Below, piece after piece: positions 31,873 through 40,058 of a stretch of DNA of 64,000 nt. This DNA comes from Oscillospiraceae bacterium (GTDB taxonomy: Bacteria > Bacillota > Clostridia > Oscillospirales > CAG-272), in the NCBI GenBank assembly GCA_015065295.1, contig SVQN01000001.1:62001-126000 (forward strand), written 5' to 3'. Each line of letters opens with the position of its first letter. The stretch's first letter is position 1. Both the position numbers and the translations under genes were made by a program. The notes under the pieces were generated by a model that worked only from the letters and a program-made list of their open reading frames with translations, had not been told where the DNA came from and made no database searches.

Positions 31873-32829
31873 ATGGACGACAACAAGAGCTGGGTGCAGA
31901 TCAAGGTAAAGTGCGACGCCAAGGACATTGACACCGTTTCGAGCGTCATGGGAATGGTGGACAACGGTCTCATGATCGAGGACTATTCCGACGTTGACCT
32001 CGTTCTCGACGGTGTTTACGGCGATCTCATCGACGAATCCATCCTCAATGCCGACCGGAACGCGGCGGCGGTTTCGGTGTTCATCTCCGAAATGAAGTCT
32101 CCGGCAGAAAGCGAACTGTACATCAAGAACCGTCTCGAACAGCTCGGCGTGAAGTTCGAGATCGTCCACGAAGGCATCCGCGAAGAAGACTGGGCGGATT
32201 CGTGGAAGCAGTATTACAAGCCGATCAAGACCGGCGACCGTCTGGTTATCGTTCCTGTATGGGAATGGGAAGACTATACCCCCGAAGAAGGCGAAGTCAT
32301 CGTGCTGATGGACCCCGGCATGGCGTTCGGCACCGGTACGCATGAAACGACCCGTCTCTGCGCGGGCTTTGTCGAAAAGTACACGACCGAATATAAGGCG
32401 GAAAAGGGAACCTGTACCGTCCTTGACGTGGGATGCGGCTCCGGGATTCTTGCGATTGCGGCATCCAAGGTCGGCGCGGATTCCTGTTTTGCCTGCGATA
32501 TCGACCCCGTTGCGGTTCGCGTTGCTGTGGAAAACACCGAGCTGAACGAGACGCCGAACGTCAAGTGCGCGGTGTCCGACCTGCTCCGTCAGGTGGAAAA
32601 GGTGGACGGCGGGTACAATGTCGTCGTGGCGAACATCGTTGCGGACATCATCATCCGTCTTGCACCGGACGTTGGTGCGTACCTCGCGGACGACGGTGTG
32701 TTCATCGTTTCCGGCATTATCGAGGAACGTGCGAACGAAGTCACCGATGCGCTGAACGCGAACGGCTATAAGGTAGTCGATGACCGCCGCGAAAACGGCT
32801 GGTACGCGGCTGCGGTGAAGAAGGCGTAA
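31873..32829 (+). CDS. prmA: Ribosomal protein L11 methyltransferase PrmA
   Basis: 318 residues. An N-terminal substrate-recognition domain is followed by a SAM-binding Rossmann fold: 'MDPGMAFGTGTHETTRLC' is the PrmA signature, 'VLDVGCGSGILAIAASKVG' is motif I, and 'VVVANIVADIIIRLAP' holds the family's catalytic-region motif. It trimethylates L11. Following dnaJ is the usual order in Firmicutes. AAAGGAG precedes the ATG and a terminator closes the unit. Confidence 0.94.
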   Translation: MDDNKSWVQIKVKCDAKDIDTVSSVMGMVDNGLMIEDYSDVDLVLDGVYGDLIDESILNADRNAAAVSVFISEMKSPAESELYIKNRLEQLGVKFEIVHEGIREEDWADSWKQYYKPIKTGDRLVIVPVWEWEDYTPEEGEVIVLMDPGMAFGTGTHETTRLCAGFVEKYTTEYKAEKGTCTVLDVGCGSGILAIAASKVGADSCFACDIDPVAVRVAVENTELNETPNVKCAVSDLLRQVEKVDGGYNVVVANIVADIIIRLAPDVGAYLADDGVFIVSGIIEERANEVTDALNANGYKVVDDRRENGWYAAAVKKA

Positions 32830-32844
32830 AATTTTGGATAAATG

Positions 32845-32877
32845 AAAAATGACAGGATGGAATGTCCTGTCATTTTT
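32845..32877 (+). terminator. Terminator of the chaperone/prmA operon
   Basis: A 13-bp stem (AAAAATGACAGGA with TCCTGTCATTTTT). It can also serve the converging lipoprotein gene. Confidence 0.85.
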
Positions 32878-32882
32878 TGTGT

Positions 32883-33407
32883 TTAGCCAACAATTTCCGC
32901 GGAATAAATCCACACATACTGCGAGCCGGTCATCGCGTTGCAGAGGAAGTTTGCCTTGTTTCCTACGGCAAGTTCATCCGCGCCGGTGTAAATCGTGGTG
33001 TTTGCGGTGTTCAGCTTCACGGTCGTACCGTCGTCAAGCTGAACCGTGACCGTGCGGGTCGTCGCTTCACCGACCGGTTCGGCAATTTCCGTTACCGTTC
33101 CCGTATAGGCAATCTGATACGAAATCAGTGCGCTGTTGTAGGTATTGTCGCCGTTGTAGTAGACGTTCAGCAGGGTTTCCAGTTCGCCGCCGAGGTCCCA
33201 GATGTCGCCCGCCAGGGTGGTGACAAGAGCGTCGGGTTCGCCCCACGCCTTGATAAGATCGTCACGGGAACAGCCGGGGAGGTCTTCGTTGAGCTGCTGG
33301 ATAGTGTCCACGCTGATTTCATTGAGTGCGGGAATGTCATAGCCGCAGCCGGTGAGCGTGAGGGTCAGGGCGCAGAGCAGGGTACATACAATTTTTTTCA
33401 TGTTCAT
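32883..33407 (-). CDS. Small lipoprotein with BamE/SmpA-like N-terminal motif
   Basis: 174 residues; signal sequence with lipobox LTLTGC. The start at 33407 is chosen because AAGGAG lies 9 bases upstream. 'CSRDDLIKAWGEPDAL' resembles the helix-turn of SmpA/OmlA-type domains, which are also used in Gram-positive surface lipoproteins. The C-terminal half is a small beta-barrel-like region with 'TVQLDDGTTVKLNTANTTIY'. It is the last gene of antitoxin-peptidase-lipoprotein, 34 bases after the peptidase. Role unknown. Confidence 0.65.
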   Translation of the reverse strand: MNMKKIVCTLLCALTLTLTGCGYDIPALNEISVDTIQQLNEDLPGCSRDDLIKAWGEPDALVTTLAGDIWDLGGELETLLNVYYNGDNTYNSALISYQIAYTGTVTEIAEPVGEATTRTVTVQLDDGTTVKLNTANTTIYTGADELAVGNKANFLCNAMTGSQYVWIYSAEIVG

Positions 33408-33441
33408 GGGAAGTTGTCTCCTTGTTTGGTTTTTCTATGGA

Positions 33442-34674
33442 TTATTTTTTCATCAGGTCTTCGATTTCTTCAATCGTTCTCGGCACATTCACGCCGAGGT
33501 TTTCGCAGCCGGTTTCGGTGACAAGGCAGTTGTCCTCGAGACGGAAGCCGATGCCCCAGTCTTCGTTGTAAATTCCAACGTCCACGCAGAAGACCATGCC
33601 CGGTGCGACCAGTTCCGGACGGACGACGATGTCGTGGGTGTCATAGCCGACATGGTGTGCGCCGCCGTGCCACATGACCCGTCCCGCTTCTTCGACCGTT
33701 TTCAGAACGCCGATGTCGCAGAGCCGCTGGGCGCAGAACCGACGGACTTCCCCGTCCACTTCCGCCATCGGATAACCGGGCTTGATGATATCAAACAGGT
33801 GTGCGCTGGTGGCATAAGCGCATTCGTACAGAGCGCGCTGACGGTCGGTGAATTTACCGTTCACGGGGAATCCGCGCGAGATATCGCAGCCGACGTTGTC
33901 ATAGCACGCGCCGACGTCGCAGAGAACCATGTCCCCGTCATGCGCGGTACCGGTGTAGGAGTAATAGTGGATGCAGAAATTGTTCTCTCCGGCGGAGATG
34001 ATCGAGGGGAAGCCGGGTTCGAGACAGCCGTTCGCCACGAGTGCCGCGTCGTAAAGCTGCTTGATTTCGTATTCCTTCATGCCGTCGCGTACGCCGCGCA
34101 TCATGGCACGGATGCCGTCTCCGGTGATGCGTACGGCTTCGCGCATGGCGGCAATTTCGCAGTCCGCCTTGATCGTACGCAGTCCGGCGATTACCGGACG
34201 GACGTTCGACACATTCTGACCGTGCGCGAGAACTTTTGCGGCGAAGCGGTGTGCCTCGGTGAAGTCACGTTCGTCCCGGCTGCCGTCAATGTCGAGCCAA
34301 ACGGCGGAGCAGTCGCGCGCCCATGCGGAGAATGTCGGCAGAAAATCGTCGGTATAGGCGATCTTTGCAATGCCGGAGAGGGCGGATGCCTCGTCGGCTT
34401 TGGTGCGGCGTCCCGTCCAGCGTTCCTTCATCATGTCGGGCGGAAGGAGGAACAGGGTTTCTTCATAGGACGCGCCGGTTTTCTTTGCCATGTAAACCAG
34501 TCCCGCGTCGCGGGTGATGCCGGTCAGGTAGACGAAATTGCGGTCGGCGAAGAAGGGGTAATCTTCGTCCGCACGTTTGCGGGGTGCATAGCCGGAAAAA
34601 AGAACGACGAGCGCACCGTCGGGCAGGGCGTTCATCAGATTGGTGCGGTTTCGGATATGAAATTCGGATGTCAT
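33442..34674 (-). CDS. pepP: Xaa-Pro aminopeptidase (M24B)
   Basis: 410 residues from the ATG at 34674, with GGAGG 7 bases upstream; a longer in-frame start is less likely. The N-terminal creatinase-like domain includes 'FFADRNFVYLTGI'. The C-terminal pita-bread fold shows the metal ligands of the family: Asp in 'VLCDVGACYDNVGCDISR' (two), His in 'WHGGAHHVGYDTHD', and Glu in 'IGFRLEDNCLV' near the end. It removes N-terminal residues before proline in the cytosol. It is transcribed from the promoter of a damaged toxin-antitoxin locus 0.7 kb upstream, 28 bases after the antitoxin gene. Confidence 0.9.
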   Translation of the reverse strand: MTSEFHIRNRTNLMNALPDGALVVLFSGYAPRKRADEDYPFFADRNFVYLTGITRDAGLVYMAKKTGASYEETLFLLPPDMMKERWTGRRTKADEASALSGIAKIAYTDDFLPTFSAWARDCSAVWLDIDGSRDERDFTEAHRFAAKVLAHGQNVSNVRPVIAGLRTIKADCEIAAMREAVRITGDGIRAMMRGVRDGMKEYEIKQLYDAALVANGCLEPGFPSIISAGENNFCIHYYSYTGTAHDGDMVLCDVGACYDNVGCDISRGFPVNGKFTDRQRALYECAYATSAHLFDIIKPGYPMAEVDGEVRRFCAQRLCDIGVLKTVEEAGRVMWHGGAHHVGYDTHDIVVRPELVAPGMVFCVDVGIYNEDWGIGFRLEDNCLVTETGCENLGVNVPRTIEEIEDLMKK

Positions 34675-34702
34675 GGATGTGCCTCCGTGAAGAAAAAGTA
34701 GT

Positions 34703-35014
34703 TCAGTGGATGATAATTCCGGAACGAACCGGGAAACTGGGATCATTGCGGGTGAGGGTGAGCAGACGGCAGGCGGTTCCTTCCGGATGATTGCGTCCGG
34801 CTTCCCATGCTTCCACGGTTTTCACCGATACGCCCATGTATTTGGCGAAAACGACCTGCGTCAGTCCGGTGCGGAGGCGAATCGCACGGATTTCTTCCGG
34901 ACGGAAGGTATCCACCGGGGTGACGCTCAATTTGGTTGTTTTTGCTTCCAGTGTTCCTTTTTCGTAAGCGATCGCTTCTTCAAGGCCGAGTTTGATTTTA
35001 TCAAAAGCACTCAT
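34703..35014 (-). CDS. HTH (XRE) antitoxin of a RelE/HigB-type locus, NadS/HigA-like
   Basis: 103 residues. After a helical start, 'RAIRLRTGLTQVVFAKYMG' and 'KTVEAWEAGRNHPEG' form the five-helix XRE DNA-binding domain of NadS/HigA-type antitoxins, which usually follow a RelE-like toxin gene. The ATG overlaps the stop of a toxin remnant (ATGA), with AAAGGAGG upstream inside the remnant. The locus promoter at 35361 carries a perfect palindrome that this protein may bind. With the toxin gone it would now work only as a regulator. Confidence 0.8.
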   Translation of the reverse strand: MSAFDKIKLGLEEAIAYEKGTLEAKTTKLSVTPVDTFRPEEIRAIRLRTGLTQVVFAKYMGVSVKTVEAWEAGRNHPEGTACRLLTLTRNDPSFPVRSGIIIH

Positions 35015-35329
35015 TTGGATTCTTTTCCTCCTTTGCCGTTGTTCAGCAGTTGGCTTTCCAGATAGTCAACAAGCTGATGGAGTTCACCAGACCTGTTTAA
35101 TGATATTACGTCATTTGTAGGGACACGGCGTGCCGTGTCCGTCTATCAATCCGGGTGAACAATATTTTGTGGGAAATTCATTCGAATTGGACATCTGTTT
35201 TACAAAATATTCTCTGTTTAGGTTGTTTGACGGACACGGCACGCCGTGTCCCTACATTATGCCATCCGGTTATTGAACACGTCTATTGCGTTTTGACGTA
35301 CTTAAATTTCCCTTTAAAAGTCGTGTCAT
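35011..35329 (-). pseudogene. Remnant of a toxin gene (RelE/HigB-like) replaced internally by a family B element
   Basis: The 3' end survives as an open frame of about 33 codons ending in 'LVDYLESQLLNNGKGGKESK', overlapping the antitoxin start as toxin genes of this type do. The 5' end survives as a Shine-Dalgarno (GAGGGG) and an ATG at 35329 followed by only about 18 codons before a stop. Between them lies repeat B2 (core 35117-35255 plus flanks). The body of the toxin is missing. Assignment to RelE/HigB rests on the partner and the position, not on the short remnant itself. Confidence 0.6.
35117..35255. repeat. Family B palindromic element, copy B2 (139 bases)
   Basis: Same ends as B1 (GTAGGGACACGGCGTGCCGTG and its inverse complement) and exactly the same core length. 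Homology to B1 extends about 35 bases on each side. It is embedded in the toxin remnant. Confidence 0.85.
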
Positions 35330-35360
35330 AGTATACCCCTCGTTCCAGTTGTCTGATTGT

Positions 35361-35389
35361 ATTATACCCTATTTGATAGGGTGTGTCAA
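35361..35389 (-). promoter_or_regulatory. Autoregulated-type promoter of the antitoxin-pepP operon
   Basis: Perfect TTGACA (35384-35389), 17-base spacer, perfect TATAAT (35361-35366) on the minus strand. A perfect palindrome, ACCCTAT-3-ATAGGGT (35366-35382), fills the spacer and is the likely antitoxin operator. Confidence 0.85.
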
Positions 35390-35419
35390 GGAGGTTGAGC
35401 AGACTTTTGGAAATACCTC

Positions 35420-35449
35420 TTGACGAATCTGCAAACGATAGTATATACT
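35420..35449 (+). promoter_or_regulatory. Promoter of the activase gene
   Basis: TTGACG, 18-base spacer, TATACT, 31 bases before the start codon and divergent from the antitoxin promoter. Confidence 0.65.
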
Positions 35450-35480
35450 TTACACAGAATATCAGACCAATGGAGGAACT

Positions 35481-36311
35481 ATGCAGACAGGAACGATTTT
35501 CGATATCAAAGGCTTTGCCTTAAACGACGGCCCCGGCATCCGGACGACGGTGTTCCTCAAGGGATGTCCGCTGCGCTGTCTCTGGTGCCACAATCCGGAG
35601 GGACTGTCCCCGCAGCCGGAGCTTTACCGGAAGCACAGCAAATGCGCGCACTGCGGAAAATGTGCCCAGCCGTGTGAACACGACGACTGCCGTCCCTACG
35701 GCTGCTGTCTGCACGTCTGCCCGAACGACTGCCTGTCGGTCTGCGGCTATTCGATGACCTCGGCGGAACTGGCGGAACGTCTTCTGCGCGACCGCGACGT
35801 GTACGAAATGTCGGGCGGCGGCGTGACCTTTTCCGGCGGGGAACCGCTGATGCAGCACGCCTTTGTCTCGGAGGTACTGGACATCCTCGCAGGGGAAGGA
35901 ATTTCCGCCGCGATGGAGACCTCGTCGTTCGCGTCTCCGGAGGCTTACCGCAAAACGCTGGAGCACATCGATTATGTGATGGCCGATCTGAAGCTGTTCG
36001 ACCGGGTCGCGCATATCCGGTATACCGGCGTGCCGAACGATTCCATCAAACAAAATCTCCGCTGGCTCATGGACGAATCGGGGAAAAAGTACGTCATCCG
36101 TGTACCGCTGATTCCCGGGATCACCGATACGGACGAAAATCTTGCCGCCATCGGGGAATTTGTCGGGGATGCACCGGTGGAGCTTCTGCCGTACAATGCG
36201 CTTGCGGGAGCGAAATATCCGTCGGTCGGAAAGACCTACCCGCTGTCCGCCGAAGAATACCGCGCGGACGGGAGAATACTGAACTTTTTCAGCCATGCTG
36301 TAATCAAATAA
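35481..36311 (+). CDS. Glycyl-radical-enzyme activating enzyme (radical SAM, PflA-like)
   Basis: 276 residues. The radical-SAM cluster motif is CPLRCLWC in 'FLKGCPLRCLWCHNPEG'. An inserted ferredoxin-like segment ('CAHCGKCAQPC', 'CLHVCPNDC') supplies one or two more clusters, as in activases of glycerol dehydratase, HPDL-type decarboxylases and related enzymes rather than PflA itself. 'VTFSGGEPLMQ' is the SAM-binding GGE motif. Such enzymes install the glycyl radical on a partner. No glycyl-radical enzyme lies next to it; NrdD at 46891 is activated by the different NrdG family. The next gene, 12 bases downstream, is not a glycyl-radical enzyme. Confidence 0.88.
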   Translation: MQTGTIFDIKGFALNDGPGIRTTVFLKGCPLRCLWCHNPEGLSPQPELYRKHSKCAHCGKCAQPCEHDDCRPYGCCLHVCPNDCLSVCGYSMTSAELAERLLRDRDVYEMSGGGVTFSGGEPLMQHAFVSEVLDILAGEGISAAMETSSFASPEAYRKTLEHIDYVMADLKLFDRVAHIRYTGVPNDSIKQNLRWLMDESGKKYVIRVPLIPGITDTDENLAAIGEFVGDAPVELLPYNALAGAKYPSVGKTYPLSAEEYRADGRILNFFSHAVIK

Positions 36312-36323
36312 AGGAGGCACCCC

Positions 36324-37376
36324 ATGAAAATTTACAACATTGATCCGCTTGTTGAGAAAATTCACAGCGTTGTCCGGAGCCATCGTCTGCCGGACGGCGG
36401 ATACTGCCGCTGGCTGTGGGACAAAAACGGTTCCCGTCAGCTCGGCATCAACGAATACGGCTGTGCGGACGCGGCGAACATTCTCTACACGATCGGGTAT
36501 TTCCCGGCGTACAACGATCCCGAACGGGAATCCCTGCGGAAATCTATCGAAGGTCTGCGCCATCCCGACGGCAGCTTCCGAGAACGGACGCATCACCCGA
36601 TTCACACGACCGCGCACTGCATTGCGGCACTCGAACTGTTTGACGCGGTTCCGCAGTCGAAGGAACCGTGCGAATTTCTGGCTCCTTACCGGACAAAAGA
36701 GGGACTGTACGCCCTGCTCAACTCTTTGCAGTGGGTTGAAAATCCGTGGCCGCAGTCGCATCAGGGGGCGGGGGGCTATGCAGCAATGCTCCTGACCGGT
36801 GCGGCCGACCTCGAATGGCAGACCTGGTATTTCGACTGGCTGTGGGAGCACACCGACGTGGAATACGGCATGAGCCGTCAGGGAACCATCGGACACCGGA
36901 AGGACGACCGCGGAAACCGGTTTGACCGCCATAGTATCGACGGAGCCGCGCCGGTCTGCCATCACCTGTACGGCTGGTTCCACTATATGTTCAACATGGA
37001 ACACGCGAAACGTCCGCTCCGTTATCCGGAAAAGCTGATCGACACCTGCATCCACCTCTGGAAGAACAAAGGACTGACGGATGCGTTCGCACATGAAATC
37101 GGTTTCATGGAAATCGACTGGGTCTTTGCGATCAACCGCGCGTCCCGGCAGACGGCGTACCGCTTCGACGAAGTCCGCGAATGCCTGCGCGAATTTGCGG
37201 AAGAGCATATTTCTTATCTGAACGAACTCGATCCCGCGACCCACGAAGGCATGAACGACCTGCACGCGCTGTTCGGCACGGTTTGTGTTCTTGCGGAACT
37301 CCAGCGCGCATTGCCGGGTGAAATTATTACCGAGCGTCCGCTGAAGCTGGTACTCGACCGGAGACCGTTTATTTGA
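36324..37376 (+). CDS. Uncharacterised protein, probable alpha/alpha-barrel fold
   Basis: 350 residues, no signal peptide, no recognised family. Repeated short motifs ('SHRLPDGGYCRWLWD', 'GLRHPDGSFRERTHH', then 'HTTAHCIAALELFD') alternate loops containing a DGG/DGS turn with helices, as in prenyltransferase/terpene-cyclase or glycosidase toroids. Conserved-looking His, Trp and Asp residues cluster in 'HRKDDRGNRFDRHSIDG' and 'HEIGFMEIDWVFAINRAS'. It follows the activase by 12 bases with AAAGGAGG before its ATG, so the two form an operon and probably act together. No glycyl-radical motif (RVxGY) is present at its C-terminus. Confidence 0.55.
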   Translation: MKIYNIDPLVEKIHSVVRSHRLPDGGYCRWLWDKNGSRQLGINEYGCADAANILYTIGYFPAYNDPERESLRKSIEGLRHPDGSFRERTHHPIHTTAHCIAALELFDAVPQSKEPCEFLAPYRTKEGLYALLNSLQWVENPWPQSHQGAGGYAAMLLTGAADLEWQTWYFDWLWEHTDVEYGMSRQGTIGHRKDDRGNRFDRHSIDGAAPVCHHLYGWFHYMFNMEHAKRPLRYPEKLIDTCIHLWKNKGLTDAFAHEIGFMEIDWVFAINRASRQTAYRFDEVRECLREFAEEHISYLNELDPATHEGMNDLHALFGTVCVLAELQRALPGEIITERPLKLVLDRRPFI

Positions 37377-37415
37377 TATTGGATGAAATTCCGATGAATT
37401 ATTGTGTATCCAAAT

Positions 37416-37447
37416 TGATAGACGGACACGGCACGCCGTGTCCCTAC
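37416..37447. repeat. Solo end of a family B element (B3)
   Basis: 32 bases identical to the inverse complement of the left end of B2. No second end is found nearby, so this is a truncated copy or a relic. Confidence 0.7.
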
Positions 37448-37504
37448 GGAATATTCGCTTGGTATTGCATCTTTTGGGGGAATTGCTGTAGGAAAAAGGA
37501 TGAT

Positions 37505-37819
37505 ATGAAAAAAATTATTGCATTCTTATTGGTATTCATCTGTGTGTGGTTCATGGTTGGCTGTGATAATAAATTAATCGAAGGGTCTGAAAAAACGTAC
37601 ACCGGGACGGTTGTTGACTATGCCATGAGTCCTGTGAATGAGGGTGATTGGTTCAGCCGCAGCTATATAACGCTTTCAGCCGATGATGAAACCCATTGCT
37701 TCTGGCTGAGAGAGGATTGTGAAAATCCCGCTCGAATCGGTGATCGTGTAATTATTGAAAGTGCTGTTGAAGAATATTCAAATTTGCTTGTAGCAATAAG
37801 CATTACGGTTATCGAATAG
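37505..37819 (+). CDS. Small lipoprotein (104 residues)
   Basis: Signal sequence ending in the lipobox WFMVGC; the ATG at 37505 is preceded by AAAAAGGATGAT. The rest reads as a small beta-rich (OB-fold-like) domain: 'YTGTVVDYAMSPVNEG', then 'HCFWLREDC' and 'IGDRVIIESA'. Its AT-rich codons differ from the GC-rich neighbours, which suggests recent acquisition. Function unknown. Confidence 0.6.
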   Translation: MKKIIAFLLVFICVWFMVGCDNKLIEGSEKTYTGTVVDYAMSPVNEGDWFSRSYITLSADDETHCFWLREDCENPARIGDRVIIESAVEEYSNLLVAISITVIE

Positions 37820-37882
37820 GCTTGATTTTTCTGTATTTATGAAATACCGAGAGAATTGAAATTTATTAAAAAGGAATACAAA

Positions 37883-38254
37883 ATGAAGAAAAACAGAATT
37901 TTATGTCTGCTTCTTGCGGCTGTAACCCTTGTTCTTCTGCTCGGTTCGTGTAATCAGGTGGCGAAGAACCGGGATAAGCTCATCGGAACATGGGAAGGCG
38001 ACGGGACGCTGGAACTTTTGAGCATGGAAATGGAGCTGGGCGAAGAACTGCCGTTTGATTATGTGGAAATCCTCCATTTTTCGGCAGACGGCAGCGGTTA
38101 TCTGTCGAACGGCGAGGAACGAATGGAATTCACCTACAAACTGACCGACGATACACTCACGTTTCAATTTCCGGAAATCGCCATGGGAAGACCCTATCAG
38201 TTCACGGGCGACACGCTGTTAGTCAGTCGTTCGGAATTCCGACGGATCGCGTAA
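37883..38254 (+). CDS. Small lipoprotein, lipocalin-like domain
   Basis: 123 residues from the ATG at 37883 (AAAGGA 7 bases upstream). Signal sequence with lipobox LLGSC. 'KLIGTWEGDGTLEL' and 'EILHFSADGSGYLSN' match the opening strands of short lipocalin-like/DUF5640-type domains common in gut Firmicutes. Ligand unknown. It follows another small lipoprotein and ends at a bidirectional terminator. Confidence 0.65.
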   Translation: MKKNRILCLLLAAVTLVLLLGSCNQVAKNRDKLIGTWEGDGTLELLSMEMELGEELPFDYVEILHFSADGSGYLSNGEERMEFTYKLTDDTLTFQFPEIAMGRPYQFTGDTLLVSRSEFRRIA

Positions 38255-38265
38255 CAGAAAAATTT

Positions 38266-38302
38266 TGCGGGAAACCTTATTTGGAAGGTTTCCCGCATTT
38301 TT
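38266..38302. terminator. Bidirectional hairpin terminator
   Basis: A 13-bp perfect stem (TGCGGGAAACCTT with AAGGTTTCCCGCA) with A-run and T-run flanks, between convergent genes. Confidence 0.8.
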
Positions 38303-38310
38303 CATTCGAT

Positions 38311-39873
38311 TCAGTTGAAATTCACGCCGTAGTCGATGGCTTTTCCGTCCGGACCGACAACTGTATAATACAGAATCTCGCCGGATGCGTTTACGCGGAT
38401 ATTGCCGAGCTGTCCAGTGTAGACGGTCTGCGTGTTGCCGTTGGAGAAGATCATCACCAGACGGTAGTCCGATGCGCCCGAACCGTAGAGGCCGCGTCCG
38501 TACAGGATCGTACAGCGGTCGCATTCGTAATTGAACAGGATCTCAACCGCGCCCGCTTTCGCATCGCTGACTGCCTTGCTGTACGCGCTCGTTGTTCCGG
38601 CAGCCGACGTGGGAGCCTGATAGATCGGAACGGTTGTGCTCTTGTTGAGGTCGGAGAGTGCCTTCAGACCGCTCGCTTCGAGAATGACGGAGTCCTGCAT
38701 TCCCGCAAGGAATTTGATATCGTAGATCGAGGAGAAGTCGATGGATTCCGAGAAATAGAACGCGTAGGTCGTGTATTTCGCGCCGTTCGCGTCGGTGTGA
38801 TCCGCATACCAGAGCTGCGTGATCGGAATGCGCTTTTCGTTGATGTAGAGATACATCAGGCTGTTGATCGCGTCGTACTTGTCGGCGATTGCATTGACGG
38901 CAGTGCCGTTCACGCCGACCGCCGCATTATCCAGCCAGCCGCGCGCGATGCTGAGGGATTCGTAGCCGCATCCTTCGTACAGACGGAAGGACAGGCAGTC
39001 CTTTTCCAGTTCCACGTTGGTGGCAAGGCTGAGCATACACGCACTGTCCACGGTAACAGAGCCGTTGGCAACCGTGAAGTCCGCGCCGATACCGCTGATG
39101 CCGGTGATGGTCTGCGCTTTTTTCGTGCCGGGATACAGGCTGAGCTTGTTGGTGGAGGTCTGCGTGGTGACATTTCCGACGGTTGTATTGCCGGTGTTCG
39201 TGCCGGCAGACGGTTTCGCGCCGACGGTCACACGGGTATTCGTGTCGATCATACGCATGACCACGGCGGAAATCTCACTCCGCTTGACGGCGGATTCGGG
39301 ATAGATATTGCGGTTGGTGTCGCCGGTCATGATGCCGAGACGGTACAGACGGTAGACTGCGGCGGAATACCACGCATCGGTGGAGATGTCCGGAAGATCG
39401 CCGAACGCCGCCGTGTTGATTTCGTCCAGATTGCCCTTGGCGGAAATCAGCGCGCGGGAAAACAGAACGGCAACCTGTCCGCGCGTTGCGGGAGCGTTGT
39501 AATCCGGGTAATCGTCGGTGACAATGCCGTTGGTGATCGCGTAATCCACATAGCCGTCGTACCAGTTGGCGGTGGAGGAAGGGATGTTCGATGCTGCACC
39601 GGCCGAAATCAGCTGATGGCAGGATGCCGCGAGCTTGACGGTTTCGGCAAGGGTCAGACTGTCGTCGGGTTTGAAGGAAGTTGCGCTTTTTCCGTTGATG
39701 AGTCCGAGCGAATAGGCAGACGCGACTTCGTCATAGTACCATGCGGAAGCGGCGACGTCGCTGAATTCGCCGTTGTAGGTACGCTGCGCCGTATACGCGC
39801 TGACGGGGAGGCCGAACGGTGCGGCAAGAAGGACAGCCGTCAGTGCGGAAGCAAGAAATTTCTGGTATTTCAT
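38311..39873 (-). CDS. SLH-domain surface protein
   Basis: 520 residues with a signal peptide (1-26). Three S-layer homology domains follow (about 35-80, 95-145, 155-205): 'FSDVAASAWYYDEVASAYS', 'NWYDGYVDYAITNGIVT' and 'FGDLPDISTDAWYSAAVY'. These would bind pyruvylated wall polymer. A Thr/Asn-rich linker leads to a roughly 280-residue beta-rich domain of unknown function. GGAG lies 6 bases before the ATG. It has its own promoter. Confidence 0.85.
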   Translation of the reverse strand: MKYQKFLASALTAVLLAAPFGLPVSAYTAQRTYNGEFSDVAASAWYYDEVASAYSLGLINGKSATSFKPDDSLTLAETVKLAASCHQLISAGAASNIPSSTANWYDGYVDYAITNGIVTDDYPDYNAPATRGQVAVLFSRALISAKGNLDEINTAAFGDLPDISTDAWYSAAVYRLYRLGIMTGDTNRNIYPESAVKRSEISAVVMRMIDTNTRVTVGAKPSAGTNTGNTTVGNVTTQTSTNKLSLYPGTKKAQTITGISGIGADFTVANGSVTVDSACMLSLATNVELEKDCLSFRLYEGCGYESLSIARGWLDNAAVGVNGTAVNAIADKYDAINSLMYLYINEKRIPITQLWYADHTDANGAKYTTYAFYFSESIDFSSIYDIKFLAGMQDSVILEASGLKALSDLNKSTTVPIYQAPTSAAGTTSAYSKAVSDAKAGAVEILFNYECDRCTILYGRGLYGSGASDYRLVMIFSNGNTQTVYTGQLGNIRVNASGEILYYTVVGPDGKAIDYGVNFN

Positions 39874-39904
39874 ACAATACTCCGTTTCAATCGATTCTTC
39901 CTAT

Positions 39905-39933
39905 ATTATACCATACTGTGCCGCACAATTCAA
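39905..39933 (-). promoter_or_regulatory. Promoter of the SLH protein gene
   Basis: Minus-strand TTGAAT, 17-base spacer, TATAAT, 32 bases before the start codon. Confidence 0.7.
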
Positions 39934-40013
39934 CGGGTTATTGAAACATTGAACACACCCGTATGTACGAAAACTTTGTGGGATTTGACTACGGATTTTC
40001 ATGTGAAGGGAAC

Positions 40014-40043
40014 AAAAAACTCCCCCGCAGAGCAGGGGAGTTT
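40014..40043 (-). terminator. Terminator of the E/V/A-repeat protein gene
   Basis: A 9-bp stem (AAACTCCCC with GGGGAGTTT) and a T-run on the minus strand, 16 bases after the stop codon. Confidence 0.75.
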
Positions 40044-40058
40044 GGAAGCAAGCAGAAA

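Noticed and set aside
35481..36311. Reading the activase as NrdG for NrdD
   Set aside because: NrdG proteins are short (about 150-170 residues) and lack the extra ferredoxin-like cysteines seen here.
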